47,578 nt of DNA from Dictyobacter arantiisoli (GTDB lineage Bacteria > Chloroflexota > Ktedonobacteria > Ktedonobacterales > Ktedonobacteraceae). The stretch covers positions 1 through 47,578 of the forward strand of contig NZ_BIXY01000056.1 of NCBI RefSeq assembly GCF_008326305.1. Direction: 5' to 3'. The position numbers and the translations under genes are program-made. The notes below the pieces were generated by a model. That model did no database searches and was not told where the DNA came from. It saw only the letters and a list, made by a program, of their open reading frames with translations. Each line of letters opens with the position of its first letter. Positions within the stretch are counted from its first letter, which is position 1. Positions 31,648 through 40,818 of the stretch are shown piece after piece.

Positions 31648-34008
31648 ATGATTGAACATCCCGCCTTTACAGTTGATGAATGGAGTATCATCGAAAAAAC
31701 CTTTCGCCTTGATCTGTTAGCCCAAACAGAATCACTATTTGCCCTTTCAAATGGACATATTGGCTTGCGGGGTAATCTCGATGAAGGTGAGCCCTATGGC
31801 CTTCCCGGTACCTATCTTAATTCGGTCTATGAGCTGCATCCTTTACCCTATGCTGAAGCGCAATATGGTTCGCCTGAGTCAGCACAAACCATGATTAATG
31901 TCACAAATGGGAAACTGATTCGCCTGCTTGTTGATGATGAACCATTCGATATTCGCTATGGAGAGCTTAAGATCCATAAGCGTGAGCTCGATATGCGCAA
32001 TGGAGTGTTGCAACGCCAGGTGCGCTGGACCTCACCAGTGGGCCGAACCGTGAAAATTTCATCGACACGTATGGTCTCATTTACCCTGCGCAATACGGCT
32101 GCCATCTGCTATGAAGTGGAGGTTGAAGATGCCCCGGCCCATATTGTGATTCAGTCAGAGCTGGTCGCCAATGAAGAACATTCTGGCTCAAGTGATGATC
32201 CTCGTTCCTCAACTGTAGCGACTCCTCCTTTGATCTCAGAAGAACATCAAGCGCACAAAATGATGGGACTCCTGGTTCATCGCACCCAGCAAAGCAATTT
32301 ACGCATTGCAGCAGCGATGGATCATGTGGTTGAGGGCCTGGATACGGCAAACGTGACAAGTGAAAGTACGCTTGATGTGGCACGTTTCTCTGTCACCACA
32401 GAGATTAAGCCTGGTGAGCGTATTCGTATCATAAAGTTCTTATCCTACGGATGGTCAGCTGAGCGTTCACGCTCAGCCCTTCATGACCAGGTTATGGCTG
32501 GAATTTCATCCGCCAGACAGCTTGGCTGGGATGGTTTGCTGGCTCAGCAGCGGGCCTATTTGGATAAATTTTGGGAATCAGCTGTGGTTGAGGTGGAAGG
32601 AGATCCAGAGATACAACAAGCAGTGCGCTTCGCGCTCTTTCATATCCTACAAGCGGGAAGCCGAAGCGAGCGGCGTGCGATACCTGCGAAAGGCTTGACA
32701 GGCAGTGGCTATGAAGGCCATGCCTTCTGGGATACAGAAATTTTTGTCTTGCCGGTGTTATCTTTCATCCTGCCGCAGGCTACGGCCGATGCGTTGCACT
32801 GGCGTTATTCAACACTGGATCTGGCGAAGAAGCGCGCCCGCCAGTTGGATCTGCAAGGTGCTGCGTTTCCCTGGCGTACTATTGTGGGAGAAGAGTGTTC
32901 GGGCTATTGGCCTGCAAGTACAGCGGCATTCCATATCAACGCAGATATTGCCCACGCGGTTCTCAGGTATGTTGAGGCCACTGGTGATACTGACTTTGAA
33001 GAGAAGATCGGACTTGAGCTGCTGGTAGAGACGGCGCGCTTATGGCAATCTCTCGGTCACTACGATAGCGCGGGCCGTTTCCGCATTGATGGCGTGACCG
33101 GTCCTGATGAATATAGCGCAATTTCAAATAACAATGCCTATACGAATTTGATGGCACAGCAGAATTTACAAGCAGCGGCTGATGCGGCTCAACGTCATCA
33201 TGCCCGGGCGCGAACACTTGGAGTAAAAAGCAATGAAATCAAGGATTGGGAGAACGCGGCCAAAAAGATGTTGTTGCCCTATGACGAACGCCTGAAAGTG
33301 ATCCCGCAATCCGAATCCTTTACCGAACTTCAGGTATGGGATTTTGATGCAACGACACCTGAACAGTATCCGCTGTTTTTACACTTCCCCTACTTCGATC
33401 TCTATCGTAAGCAAGTCATCAAACAGGCTGACCTGCTATTAGCCATGCAGTTACGCAACAATATCTTCACGCTAGAGGAGAAGGAACGCAACTTCGCCTA
33501 TTATGAACCCCTCACGGTGCGCGACTCATCACTATCCGCCTGTACCCAGGCCATTATCGCGGCCGAAGTAGGTCATATCTCATTAGCATACGACTATCTC
33601 GGTGAGGCGGCATTGATGGATCTGGATAATCTAGAACACAATGCACAGGATGGCGTGCATATCGCCTCTCTTGGCGGATCATGGCTGGCTTTAGTCATGG
33701 GACTCGGCGGCCTGCGTTATAACACAAAAGGTCTCTATTTTAAACCTTGTTTGCCAGAACAGATCACCCGTCTGAATTTCCGCATGCTGTATCGCGATCG
33801 CCGTTTGCTTGTTGAGGTGCGACCAACCGAAGCAACCTATCATCTCCTGGCCGGGAAGGATCTTCCCCTGTCACATTACGATAAGGAGTTTATACTATCT
33901 ACACATAAGTCGGTAACACACAAAATAGTCCCTCATACGGATGGCCCGCGCCCCAGCCAGCCGCGAGGACGTGCCCCTATGGAAAGAGGAAAACGTCGCC
34001 GCTCATAG
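31648..34008 (+). CDS. GH65 disaccharide phosphorylase (maltose/trehalose/kojibiose type)
   Basis: A 786-residue glycoside hydrolase family 65 enzyme that cleaves a glucose disaccharide with phosphate to give beta-glucose-1-phosphate and glucose. Seen: HIGLRGNLDEGEPYGLPGTY in the N-terminal beta-sandwich, GYEGHAFWDTEIFVLP at the start of the (alpha/alpha)6 barrel, VTGPDEYS with the general-acid Glu, and KQADLLL of the phosphate site. Which disaccharide cannot be told. There is no signal peptide, so it acts on imported sugar. AGGAG before 31648 sets the start. A beta-phosphoglucomutase, its usual partner, is not in the window; a sugar importer lies 5 kb further on. Confidence 0.92.
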   Translation: MIEHPAFTVDEWSIIEKTFRLDLLAQTESLFALSNGHIGLRGNLDEGEPYGLPGTYLNSVYELHPLPYAEAQYGSPESAQTMINVTNGKLIRLLVDDEPFDIRYGELKIHKRELDMRNGVLQRQVRWTSPVGRTVKISSTRMVSFTLRNTAAICYEVEVEDAPAHIVIQSELVANEEHSGSSDDPRSSTVATPPLISEEHQAHKMMGLLVHRTQQSNLRIAAAMDHVVEGLDTANVTSESTLDVARFSVTTEIKPGERIRIIKFLSYGWSAERSRSALHDQVMAGISSARQLGWDGLLAQQRAYLDKFWESAVVEVEGDPEIQQAVRFALFHILQAGSRSERRAIPAKGLTGSGYEGHAFWDTEIFVLPVLSFILPQATADALHWRYSTLDLAKKRARQLDLQGAAFPWRTIVGEECSGYWPASTAAFHINADIAHAVLRYVEATGDTDFEEKIGLELLVETARLWQSLGHYDSAGRFRIDGVTGPDEYSAISNNNAYTNLMAQQNLQAAADAAQRHHARARTLGVKSNEIKDWENAAKKMLLPYDERLKVIPQSESFTELQVWDFDATTPEQYPLFLHFPYFDLYRKQVIKQADLLLAMQLRNNIFTLEEKERNFAYYEPLTVRDSSLSACTQAIIAAEVGHISLAYDYLGEAALMDLDNLEHNAQDGVHIASLGGSWLALVMGLGGLRYNTKGLYFKPCLPEQITRLNFRMLYRDRRLLVEVRPTEATYHLLAGKDLPLSHYDKEFILSTHKSVTHKIVPHTDGPRPSQPRGRAPMERGKRRRS

Positions 34009-34056
34009 CGCATCAATGTGAGGCGCTTCCAGAATCTGGGCAACAGTCCTCCTCTG

Positions 34057-34293
34057 TCATCTTCTCAAGGCAATCAATAAACACAGATAGACCTTCCAGG
34101 TTCCCAATACCTCTGGAGCTGTTACCGAGAACGAGGTCGCGCCCGTCTGGGTGAAGGTCGCGTTACTTAAACCAGTACTTTGATTGATATACTTACTACT
34201 GAACATCAAGTGATAGCGCAATGGATCACCATTTGGATCAGTAACGTTCGCGTTGACAGTGAAAACGATCATCATGCCATCAGTGTCTATCAT
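34057..34293 (-). pseudogene. Remnant of a secreted beta-sandwich domain
   Basis: 78 codons with VTDPNGDPLRYHLMFSSKYI, ATFTQTGATSFSVTAPEVLG and TWKVYL, the pattern of a cadherin/Ig-like domain of a secreted protein. The text loses protein character after TWKVY, as if frame-shifted, and there is no ribosome site or signal peptide. It is probably a leftover of a larger exported protein. Confidence 0.4.
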
Positions 34294-34406
34294 GCTCTGT
34301 ATGAACTGCAGAAGGAGATTATTGTCCTATGTGTATCCGGTAATTAAACGGGGACACACTTATTCATTTCCTTGAATGTCTATACTGATAGTAGATACTT
34401 GTAGTG

Positions 34407-34420
34407 TCGCTTATAAGCGA
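34407..34420. promoter_or_regulatory. 14-bp perfect palindrome before the chagasin-like gene
   Basis: TCGCTTATAAGCGA, 20 bp before the GTG start at 34441 and inside an AT-rich stretch. It is a possible operator for that gene. Confidence 0.4.
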
Positions 34421-34440
34421 TAATTTACTAGAAAGATTGA

Positions 34441-34932
34441 GTGAAATACATTATGATACAGACAAAAGCTTGCCTGAGGAGCATACAACGGTTCTTCCGC
34501 ATGCGGAATATCCACCGCTATATCAGCCTTTGCTGTTTACTTCTCATCCTCTGTGCATTCCGAAGTGTCGGCCCGCCCGCTGTCCTGACTGGCGTGAATA
34601 ATGGAAGCAGCATAACAGTCACGCCTGGGACACAGATTATCGTTCGTCTCATCGATAACCCAAGCACGGGTTATGACTGGCGCATTATTCCCTCGTACAA
34701 TCATGTACTCCAGTTTCAGGGCAAGCAGTATTTTCCCTGGGTAAATCCTCCTGGGAAACCACCCATAGTTGGTGCGCCTGGCATCGTTGCGTTCACGTTT
34801 ATCGCTCAAAGTAGTGGTACCACACTATTACAATTTGCCTATCAGCGACCCTGGGAAAAAGTGAGTCCGGACGTTACCTATTTCAGGGTCACAATCCATG
34901 TCAGATATCACCCAGGCATCTTTACGCTATAG
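34441..34932 (+). CDS. Chagasin-like (I42) protease inhibitor, exported
   Basis: Up to 163 residues: a basic N-terminus, a hydrophobic export segment (YISLCCLLLILCAF), then an Ig-like chagasin domain. The three inhibitory loops are visible: NPSTGYDW, GAPGIVAFTFIAQSSG (BC/DE loop region) and AYQRPWE. Such proteins block papain-like cysteine proteases. The start may be the GTG at 34441 (AGAAAG six bases before) or the ATG at 34453. It probably protects the cell from its own or from competitors' proteases; this is inference. Confidence 0.8.
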   Translation: MKYIMIQTKACLRSIQRFFRMRNIHRYISLCCLLLILCAFRSVGPPAVLTGVNNGSSITVTPGTQIIVRLIDNPSTGYDWRIIPSYNHVLQFQGKQYFPWVNPPGKPPIVGAPGIVAFTFIAQSSGTTLLQFAYQRPWEKVSPDVTYFRVTIHVRYHPGIFTL

Positions 34933-34967
34933 ATGCTAAAGGAACTTTTCTGCAAAAAGAAGATCTT

Positions 34968-35225
34968 TCAGTTCAACAGACAAAAATTTCCATTTGCCAG
35001 GCTGGCCTGCACATATTTCAAATGTTGAATTCCTGCTTCTAACATGACACGACGCATCTCCATGCTTTGCGTCTGAATCTCAAGCTGCTTATGTACCTCT
35101 TCTAACTGACTCAACGCCTGCGCCTGGCTTTTCAATAAATACTGATTCTCCCTTGCTGTCAGCATTTGACGCAAAATGAGGATACAGAAGATACTGAAGG
35201 TCAGGCTACAAAGGACTGGAAGCAA
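34968..35225 (-). CDS. Small membrane-anchored coiled-coil protein
   Basis: About 85 residues from a TTG: a hydrophobic span (PVLCSLTFSIFCILIL) and then a helical, Gln/Glu-rich coiled coil (QAQALSQLEEVHKQLEIQTQ). No family recognised. The open frame continues about 20 codons upstream of the TTG without an ATG, partly into a 52-bp palindrome, so the true start is uncertain and the gene may be degraded. Confidence 0.4.
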   Translation of the reverse strand: MLPVLCSLTFSIFCILILRQMLTARENQYLLKSQAQALSQLEEVHKQLEIQTQSMEMRRVMLEAGIQHLKYVQASLANGNFCLLN

Positions 35226-35259
35226 TGCTCCACTTTCGCGCCATTGGTATTCAAAAATG

Positions 35260-35311
35260 TTTATGGCAGATTGCAGAAATTGTCATGACAATTTCTGCAA
35301 TCTGCCATAAA
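35260..35311. repeat. 52-bp perfect palindrome without spacer
   Basis: Both 26-base halves match exactly, centred on TGTCATGACA. On the minus strand it is followed by CATTTTTG, so it could terminate transcription of the chitinase gene ending at 35378. Its length and lack of a loop are far beyond what a terminator needs. Confidence 0.95.
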
Positions 35312-35377
35312 ACAGGGTTCAGGCACATCGTCAGCACCTGCATATAAGCGAGCAACAAGATTCCGATAGGATAGGAA

Positions 35378-36616
35378 TTAACAATTGCCTAATTGCGTCC
35401 AGACTCCTGCTGCCCCACCTGGCACATCGGCTTCTGTCCACCACTTTGCCTGCCAGAGTGAACCATGATAGGTAACCTTATTGCCACCCACGTAGGCAAT
35501 ACTGGAATTCCATGCCGCGATACCAGCGCATGCACCACCGCTGCCAGGCGTCGGGGTCGCTGTTTGTCCGGGTGTCGGAGTGGAGATTGGAGGAGTTGCG
35601 CCACTGAATTGTGCAATAATTTTTGTGAAATCCCAGTCATTCTGCGGCACGCTACTGCATGTCCCGGAAAGGGTGCCATTGTTGTCCGGTGGAGTGCATT
35701 GACGATCCCGGTTCACCGACCAATAGGTGAACCGCGCCAGGTGATTGTTTTCAACAAAGCTCAACACCGTTTGAAAATCGGATTGATAGAAATATTCCGC
35801 ACTATCGGTACGGCCATTCATGGATGAGATGCCTTCATGCGCATAAGCGGTTGCACTACTCCATCCAAATGTATTCATCAATATAGTGTTGAAACTCTGA
35901 AGTGCATTGATCTGACTACTTGCTCCACTGAAACCACCGTCGAATGGCATGATGGCATAATTGTTCGGGATATATCCCAGGGATTTCGCGTTGTTGAGCA
36001 ATTGCTGTCCAAAGTAGCCGGTACCGCTGGTTGTGCCAGGGATAGTGATCGACTCATAGAGACCAGGATTGTTATTCTGCAAAATTTGTGCTGCCCCAAG
36101 CTCATTATTGATCGCCGTAGCATTCTCATACTCCGGTTCTTCGAGATCAAAGTCGAGCGCATGCAGACTATATTTATTGATGATTGCTTGTTCAGCAGCG
36201 GCGGTTGCCTGGGGTGTCCCGCAACTTTCTCCCAGTTTTGTGCCTCCATATCCCCCAAAGGAAACTACCACATCCCCACCAGCGGCACGAATGGCGTTGA
36301 TGATGGGTCCCATCTGTGTATCGCTCGAGACGTTATCCAGGCCACTGTCTGTTTCCCAGGCAGGGGTACAGCCACCATTGGCGACAACAAATGCCAGAGT
36401 AAAGGCTTTAACACCACTGGCGGACATTACCGTCGTCAGATTGGGTGGATTGTTGGCCAGCGGCATGACATATGGAGCCGCATTATACCAGTTGGTGCTG
36501 CTAAGGGCGGCTGCGTTCGTAGTCGATGGCTTGCTAGCTGTCATAGCGATAAGAGAGACAAGGAGTAGCAAAGCGATAACTGCTATCCGCAAACTGATAT
36601 GTTTGTTTACTGACAT
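35378..36616 (-). CDS. Secreted GH18 chitinase with C-terminal CBM5/12
   Basis: 412 residues: signal peptide (about 1-34), a GH18 barrel, a Thr/Pro linker (PTPGQTATPTPGSGG) and a chitin-binding CBM5/12 (AAWNSSIAYVGGNKVTYHGS ... AKWWTEADVPG). The catalytic strand reads ALDFDLEE: the D-x-D-x-E core with the general-acid Glu is present, the first Asp of the usual DxxDxDxE is replaced by His. VVVSFGGYGG is the second GH18 signature. It hydrolyses chitin outside the cell. GGGGGG before the ATG at 36616 sets the start. It lies 126 bp after a second GH18 gene on the same strand. Confidence 0.93.
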   Translation of the reverse strand: MSVNKHISLRIAVIALLLLVSLIAMTASKPSTTNAAALSSTNWYNAAPYVMPLANNPPNLTTVMSASGVKAFTLAFVVANGGCTPAWETDSGLDNVSSDTQMGPIINAIRAAGGDVVVSFGGYGGTKLGESCGTPQATAAAEQAIINKYSLHALDFDLEEPEYENATAINNELGAAQILQNNNPGLYESITIPGTTSGTGYFGQQLLNNAKSLGYIPNNYAIMPFDGGFSGASSQINALQSFNTILMNTFGWSSATAYAHEGISSMNGRTDSAEYFYQSDFQTVLSFVENNHLARFTYWSVNRDRQCTPPDNNGTLSGTCSSVPQNDWDFTKIIAQFSGATPPISTPTPGQTATPTPGSGGACAGIAAWNSSIAYVGGNKVTYHGSLWQAKWWTEADVPGGAAGVWTQLGNC

Positions 36617-36707
36617 GAAGACCCCCCGTTTGTAATGAAGCGTCGATAGATAATCAGGATAGTTGACATATATGTCTATACCCGAATTCAAGGTGATAGC
36701 AGGAAGA

Positions 36708-36731
36708 GGCGAGGAGTTTCTACTCCTCGCC
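36708..36731 (-). terminator. Hairpin between the two chitinase genes
   Basis: GGCGAGGAG and CTCCTCGCC form a 9-bp perfect stem with a six-base loop, 12 bp past the stop of the upstream chitinase gene. No strong T run follows, so partial read-through into the second chitinase gene is likely. Confidence 0.5.
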
Positions 36732-36742
36732 GAGATCCGCAA

Positions 36743-38260
36743 TTAACTTAAAGAAACGTCGTCTACATAGACATTGCCCTGGGCATACCAGCCATGGATA
36801 TAGATGGTGAGGCTGGTTTGTGAGGCTCCTGTGGTCAAAGAAACATTCAATTTGCTGTAGCTACTATTGCTTGTCCAGGTGCTCGCGCCGTTCTGGGCAC
36901 CAATATAGGCATATTGACCAGACACATACGCGGACAGCGTATAGGTGTGATTGGCTTGCACTGAAATGGTTTGATCACATTCCCCTGTGCTTGAAGAGGT
37001 TGGGGTAAGTTGCAGGGCATATGATCCACTATGTATCGGTGCGTTGACAACCGTATCGCCAGAGGCTGTGCAGGACCAACTGGAGAGATTTCCCGTCTCA
37101 AAACCAGGATTTTTGACCAAATTACCGCCAGTGGGAGGTGTTGGGGTAGGAGTAATGATTGGGGTAGGCGTTGCGGGAGGAGTACTGGTAGGTGTCGTGG
37201 TGGAAACTGGTGTTGGGGTAGAGCCACCGCCGCTACTTCCACCCGAGAAAGATTTCCAGGCATTGGTAAAAGCATAGGTGCTTTGAGAAAGACCACTACA
37301 GGTGTCTGAAGCGGACGTTGAACCAGCACAGTTACCATTATCACGGGAAGTTTCCCAGAATGCGAGCTCTCCTATCTTATGCTGCTGGGCAAAGGACAGA
37401 ACTTGTTGGGCGTTGCTCAGGCTGAAGATTTCCCCACCTGAGTCGTTCTGGCCAATCATCGGGGTAATGCCAACCATCGACCATAATTGACTGGAAGACT
37501 TTGAGGGGAAGATCGCCTGCAACTCAGAGTAGAGACCATTGGCAGCGTTAAGCGCCTCCTGACCCATCGCGCTGTCCGCCGAACCATAATCCATGGTCAT
37601 AAGATTGACGACATTAAAATTGACACCGTGAGAGACCGCGTTCCTGAGCAACCCAAGACTATCATTGAGTAAGCCAGTGGTGGCTGACGGTAGCGTAAAA
37701 GAAATCGTCAGGCCGGGATTGGCTGCCTGCAATGCTGACAGTGCAATATTGCGACGATCATAAGTTGTCGCATCACCCTGCTCTCCACCTTCGATATCAA
37801 AATCAAGGTGACGGGCGGCATATTTGGTAACGACTGCCTGATATTGCGCTTGTAAGCTACTAGCACTGCTACACGTCTGCGCCAGTTCCTGACCAGCCTG
37901 ACCACCAAAAGAAATAATAACGTCGCCGCCCTGAGAGCGCACATAACTGATATCACTATCCAGATGAGGTAAATAGGTACCGGTTTGATTGAGCAAAATC
38001 GTTCCAGCCCATGCTGCATTACAACCATTGCCAGTGATAAATGCCAGGGTGTAATACTTTTGACCGGTACTTTGCGTCACTGATTGCAAACTGGGATCTA
38101 TAGTGACATCACTATAGGGGGCAAAATAGGAGCCGGGTAACGCTGACGCCGCATGCGCCGAGAAGACCTTCCCTAAAACGAGTGTACCAGCAGTCATACC
38201 ACTGAAGAGAATTAGTAAACAGGCCGTGAGTATCGTTGGGACACGCCCAATTCTTTTCAT
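36743..38260 (-). CDS. Secreted GH18 chitinase with C-terminal CBM4/9/16-like domain
   Basis: 505 residues: signal peptide (about 1-38, FSAHAASA), GH18 barrel with VIISFGGQAGQ and HLDFDIEGGEQ (D-x-D-x-E intact), a long Ser/Thr/Pro linker, and a C-terminal carbohydrate-binding jelly roll (NLVKNPGFETGNLSSWSC ... NVYVDDVSLS). Substrate-assisted chitin hydrolysis outside the cell is expected. It differs from its neighbour in the binding module, so the pair probably attacks different forms of chitin. AGAAGG precedes the ATG. The two genes may have arisen by duplication. Confidence 0.93.
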   Translation of the reverse strand: MKRIGRVPTILTACLLILFSGMTAGTLVLGKVFSAHAASALPGSYFAPYSDVTIDPSLQSVTQSTGQKYYTLAFITGNGCNAAWAGTILLNQTGTYLPHLDSDISYVRSQGGDVIISFGGQAGQELAQTCSSASSLQAQYQAVVTKYAARHLDFDIEGGEQGDATTYDRRNIALSALQAANPGLTISFTLPSATTGLLNDSLGLLRNAVSHGVNFNVVNLMTMDYGSADSAMGQEALNAANGLYSELQAIFPSKSSSQLWSMVGITPMIGQNDSGGEIFSLSNAQQVLSFAQQHKIGELAFWETSRDNGNCAGSTSASDTCSGLSQSTYAFTNAWKSFSGGSSGGGSTPTPVSTTTPTSTPPATPTPIITPTPTPPTGGNLVKNPGFETGNLSSWSCTASGDTVVNAPIHSGSYALQLTPTSSSTGECDQTISVQANHTYTLSAYVSGQYAYIGAQNGASTWTSNSSYSKLNVSLTTGASQTSLTIYIHGWYAQGNVYVDDVSLS

Positions 38261-38700
38261 AGCAACCTTCTTCCCTGATAGATTTCAATGAAACTTCTCT
38301 GCTAGTGTGCTTCTCATCCAAAAAGCATTCTACAGATACATTCTGCTGGGAATAGTCGCTCGGCTCATGTATCCTGCTTTCAGATGAGCTACTTAAAAAC
38401 TGTACCCTATTAGTCTATATAAAGTCAAGTCATCTAGACCACTATACATAGCAATTTTGCAGATATCAATTTATTCTTCATGTGAAGGCTCCCTAACCAT
38501 CTACTGCCAGCTGTTCGTTTTTAGACCGAAAGGCCCGGAGAGGGTGAAGCATCGGGATAGGCAAAAAAGAGGATTTTCTCCTTATCAGGATTTTTCGATA
38601 AACTTTCTTCATTGAGTATAGGGTAGTTAACAGTTGACCAAAAAGTAGGACTATATTAGACTTACCAGGACATCATAGAGGGGGTAGGTACGCAGGCTTC
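38261..38700. other. Divergent intergenic region, AT-rich
   Basis: 440 bp between the chitinase start and a small plus-strand HTH frame. It should hold the chitinase promoter. A TTGACC at about 38634 with TAGACT downstream may serve the HTH frame. No gene seen. Confidence 0.4.
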
Positions 38701-38850
38701 ATGAAGCAAGAGCAACCAAAACTGTTCCGTATCAGTAAAGCAGCCCACGAATTGGGACTCAGTTCAAAAACAGTACGAAGATGGATCAAGCAAGAAAAGC
38801 ACCATAGAGGATGGAAATCTTTTCATCTCTATGGTGCTCACTTTTTATGA
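38701..38850 (+). pseudogene. Truncated MerR/IS607-like helix-turn-helix gene
   Basis: 49 codons: LFRISKAAHELGLSSKTVRR followed by WIKQEK, the N-terminal helix-turn-helix found in MerR-type excisionases and IS607-type resolvases. The frame then runs into a terminator hairpin (38798-38838), the text losing protein character (HHRGWKSFHLYGAHFL). It is probably the front of a lost gene, although a short functional DNA-binding peptide cannot be excluded. Confidence 0.5.
38798..38838. terminator. Bidirectional terminator after the ABC operon
   Basis: A 12-bp perfect stem (AGCACCATAGAG / CTCTATGGTGCT), extended by three more pairs past a bulge, with a T-rich tail on both strands. It ends the minus-strand sugar ABC operon (stop at 38878) and the small plus-strand frame. 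Confidence 0.8.
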
Positions 38851-38877
38851 AACCTCATCCTGGTTATGCGATGCCCA

Positions 38878-39795
38878 TTATTTGCTGAAACCAGCTACCA
38901 GGCCACCGAGCAATTGGCGTCTACCAAAGATGTACAACAGGATAATAGGGGTAGCTGACAGGAAGACAGCTGCCATGATCGCTGGTACATTGGTAGTAAA
39001 TTGTCCCTGGAAATTCATCAGGGAGAGAGGAAGTACCTGGACTTCCTGGCTCTGCGTCAGGACAAGTGGGAACAGAAAGCTGTTCCAGACCTGGATCGTT
39101 TCGTAGATGATAACAGTGATGATCGCTGGCCGCGCCAATGGCAACACCAGAGTGCACAAAATGCGGAAATGTTTCGCGCCATCCAGCATCATAGACTCAT
39201 GCAGTTCATTGGGAATGTCTCTAATGTAGGTGACCAATACGAGGATCGACAATGGAATGCCGAAAGCGATAGAGGGCAGAATCAAGGCAAACAGTGTGTC
39301 ATAGAGATGCAAGTCAGAAACAATGGCATAAATGGGGATAATCGTGGCCTGCAACGGGATAGCCAGGCCAAGCAGGAAGAGATTAAAGACGCTCTGAGTA
39401 AATCTATTACGTACCTGCGAGATGGCATAGGCCGCCAGCAGCGATACGGCCAGAATTATCAAAACGCTCAGAACTGTGACAAAGACAGTATTAGCAAAAT
39501 AGGTCCCGAAATCATTCGATAGGACGGTTGTGTAGTTGTCCAATGTCGGATGACTTGGAAAAGACCATGCGATATCTTTGTAAATGTCTGCTTGCGGGCG
39601 TAGACTCGTAAACAACATATAAACAATTGGATAACAGGCAAACACGAGCCAGATTAAACCAAGTATGGCAGGAAAAATTTCTCCCAGACCGATTCTGCGG
39701 GATCGTGGTTTCTGTCCTGGCTGTTTATTCACAGTAGTTCCAGACAATGTCCTTCCACGCCTGTTTTGTTCTATTTTATCTTGTTGTATTGTCAT
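38878..39795 (-). CDS. ABC sugar importer permease, MalG type
   Basis: 305 residues, six membrane helices, with the EAA loop LHESMMLDGAKHFRILCTLV that contacts the ATPase, and the C-terminal FGRRQLLGGLVAGFSK typical of the CUT1 family. It pairs with the MalF-type permease two bases upstream to form the membrane channel for an oligosaccharide. GAGGGA inside the end of the upstream gene is its ribosome site. Confidence 0.92.
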   Translation of the reverse strand: MTIQQDKIEQNRRGRTLSGTTVNKQPGQKPRSRRIGLGEIFPAILGLIWLVFACYPIVYMLFTSLRPQADIYKDIAWSFPSHPTLDNYTTVLSNDFGTYFANTVFVTVLSVLIILAVSLLAAYAISQVRNRFTQSVFNLFLLGLAIPLQATIIPIYAIVSDLHLYDTLFALILPSIAFGIPLSILVLVTYIRDIPNELHESMMLDGAKHFRILCTLVLPLARPAIITVIIYETIQVWNSFLFPLVLTQSQEVQVLPLSLMNFQGQFTTNVPAIMAAVFLSATPIILLYIFGRRQLLGGLVAGFSK

Positions 39796-39797
39796 AA

Positions 39798-40715
39798 TTA
39801 TAATCCCTCAAGCTGGCTGGACATTTTGCTAAAACCGGTGAAACGTAGCAAAATAAAGGAGAGTACAATACCGAAGGCTGCCAGCACTACAGCGATCATG
39901 CTGCCATAACCCACCTGTTCATTTTTGAAAGCTGTGATATACATTTGAAGAGGGAGGACGTTGGTAGCATAGCCAGGGCCGCCACGTGTTGTCACCCAGA
40001 AAAGATCAAAATAGGTGAGTGCGCCAGTGAGGATCAGTGTTGTAGAAGTAATAATCGTATATTTCAGTTGTGGCAGGGTAATGGCGAAGAAATTCTGGAT
40101 GCGCCCACCACCATCAATTGTAGCTGCCTCGTATAATTCTTTCGGTATCTGACGTGCACCGCCCAGATAGAGGAGGGCATGGAAGGGGATGAATTCCCAG
40201 GAAATAATCACGAGGACAACGTAAAATGCCAGGCTCGGATTGCCCAACCAGTCTTGCGCCACTGCTGAAAGTCCAATTGACTTCAACAAGCTGTCGATGA
40301 GACCAAAGTTGGGATCCAGCAGCGATTGCCAGGTGATCGCGATGGCAACAGCTGAAAAGAGCAATGGGAGGAAGTATAAGACGCTCAGTACAGAACGGTA
40401 GCGTTGTGAACCGGCCATAAAGACACCAATTAAAATACTTAACGGTGTTTGCACAATCCAGCAGATGCACATTTCCTCGATGGTCAGTAACAACGACTGA
40501 CCGGTAACGGCATCAGAAAAAAGGGCAATCCAGTTCTTTAAGCCAACCCATACTGCGGGTGAGAGACCATTCCATTGTGTAAAGCTCAAGTAGACTGCAA
40601 CGAAGAGAGGAATGATCGCGAAAGCGATATAAAAGAATAATGCAGGCACGGTCCAGAGCAAGACGATCCTATTTGACCGTTGCAAAGATTTGGGTGTTTT
40701 TATCGATGCGCTCAT
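39798..40715 (-). CDS. ABC sugar importer permease, MalF type
   Basis: 305 residues, six membrane helices; EAA loop ELYEAATIDGGGRIQNFFAI. The CUT1 layout (FLLPAL-like ALFFYIAFAIIPLFVAVYLS, WNGLSPAVWVGLKNW) is clear. It is part of the three-gene importer with the binding protein at 40953 and the MalG-type permease. TAGGAGAG precedes the ATG, and a perfect palindrome lies just upstream (40732). Confidence 0.92.
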   Translation of the reverse strand: MSASIKTPKSLQRSNRIVLLWTVPALFFYIAFAIIPLFVAVYLSFTQWNGLSPAVWVGLKNWIALFSDAVTGQSLLLTIEEMCICWIVQTPLSILIGVFMAGSQRYRSVLSVLYFLPLLFSAVAIAITWQSLLDPNFGLIDSLLKSIGLSAVAQDWLGNPSLAFYVVLVIISWEFIPFHALLYLGGARQIPKELYEAATIDGGGRIQNFFAITLPQLKYTIITSTTLILTGALTYFDLFWVTTRGGPGYATNVLPLQMYITAFKNEQVGYGSMIAVVLAAFGIVLSFILLRFTGFSKMSSQLEGL

Positions 40716-40731
40716 AGCGCTCTCCTATCTC

Positions 40732-40745
40732 AGGAATTAATTCCT
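40732..40745. promoter_or_regulatory. 14-bp palindrome before the MalF-type gene
   Basis: AGGAATTAATTCCT, 17 bp before the malF-type start, just upstream of its ribosome site. It may be a protein site or a small mRNA hairpin. A similar GGAATA...TATTCC pair lies before the lacI gene (43562-43580). Confidence 0.4.
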
Positions 40746-40818
40746 ACTGCATGTGAAAGATTGTCCAACGCGAGCGAGTATGGGGATGAGGCCAGGGCAC
40801 ACAACCCTGAAATCCGGT

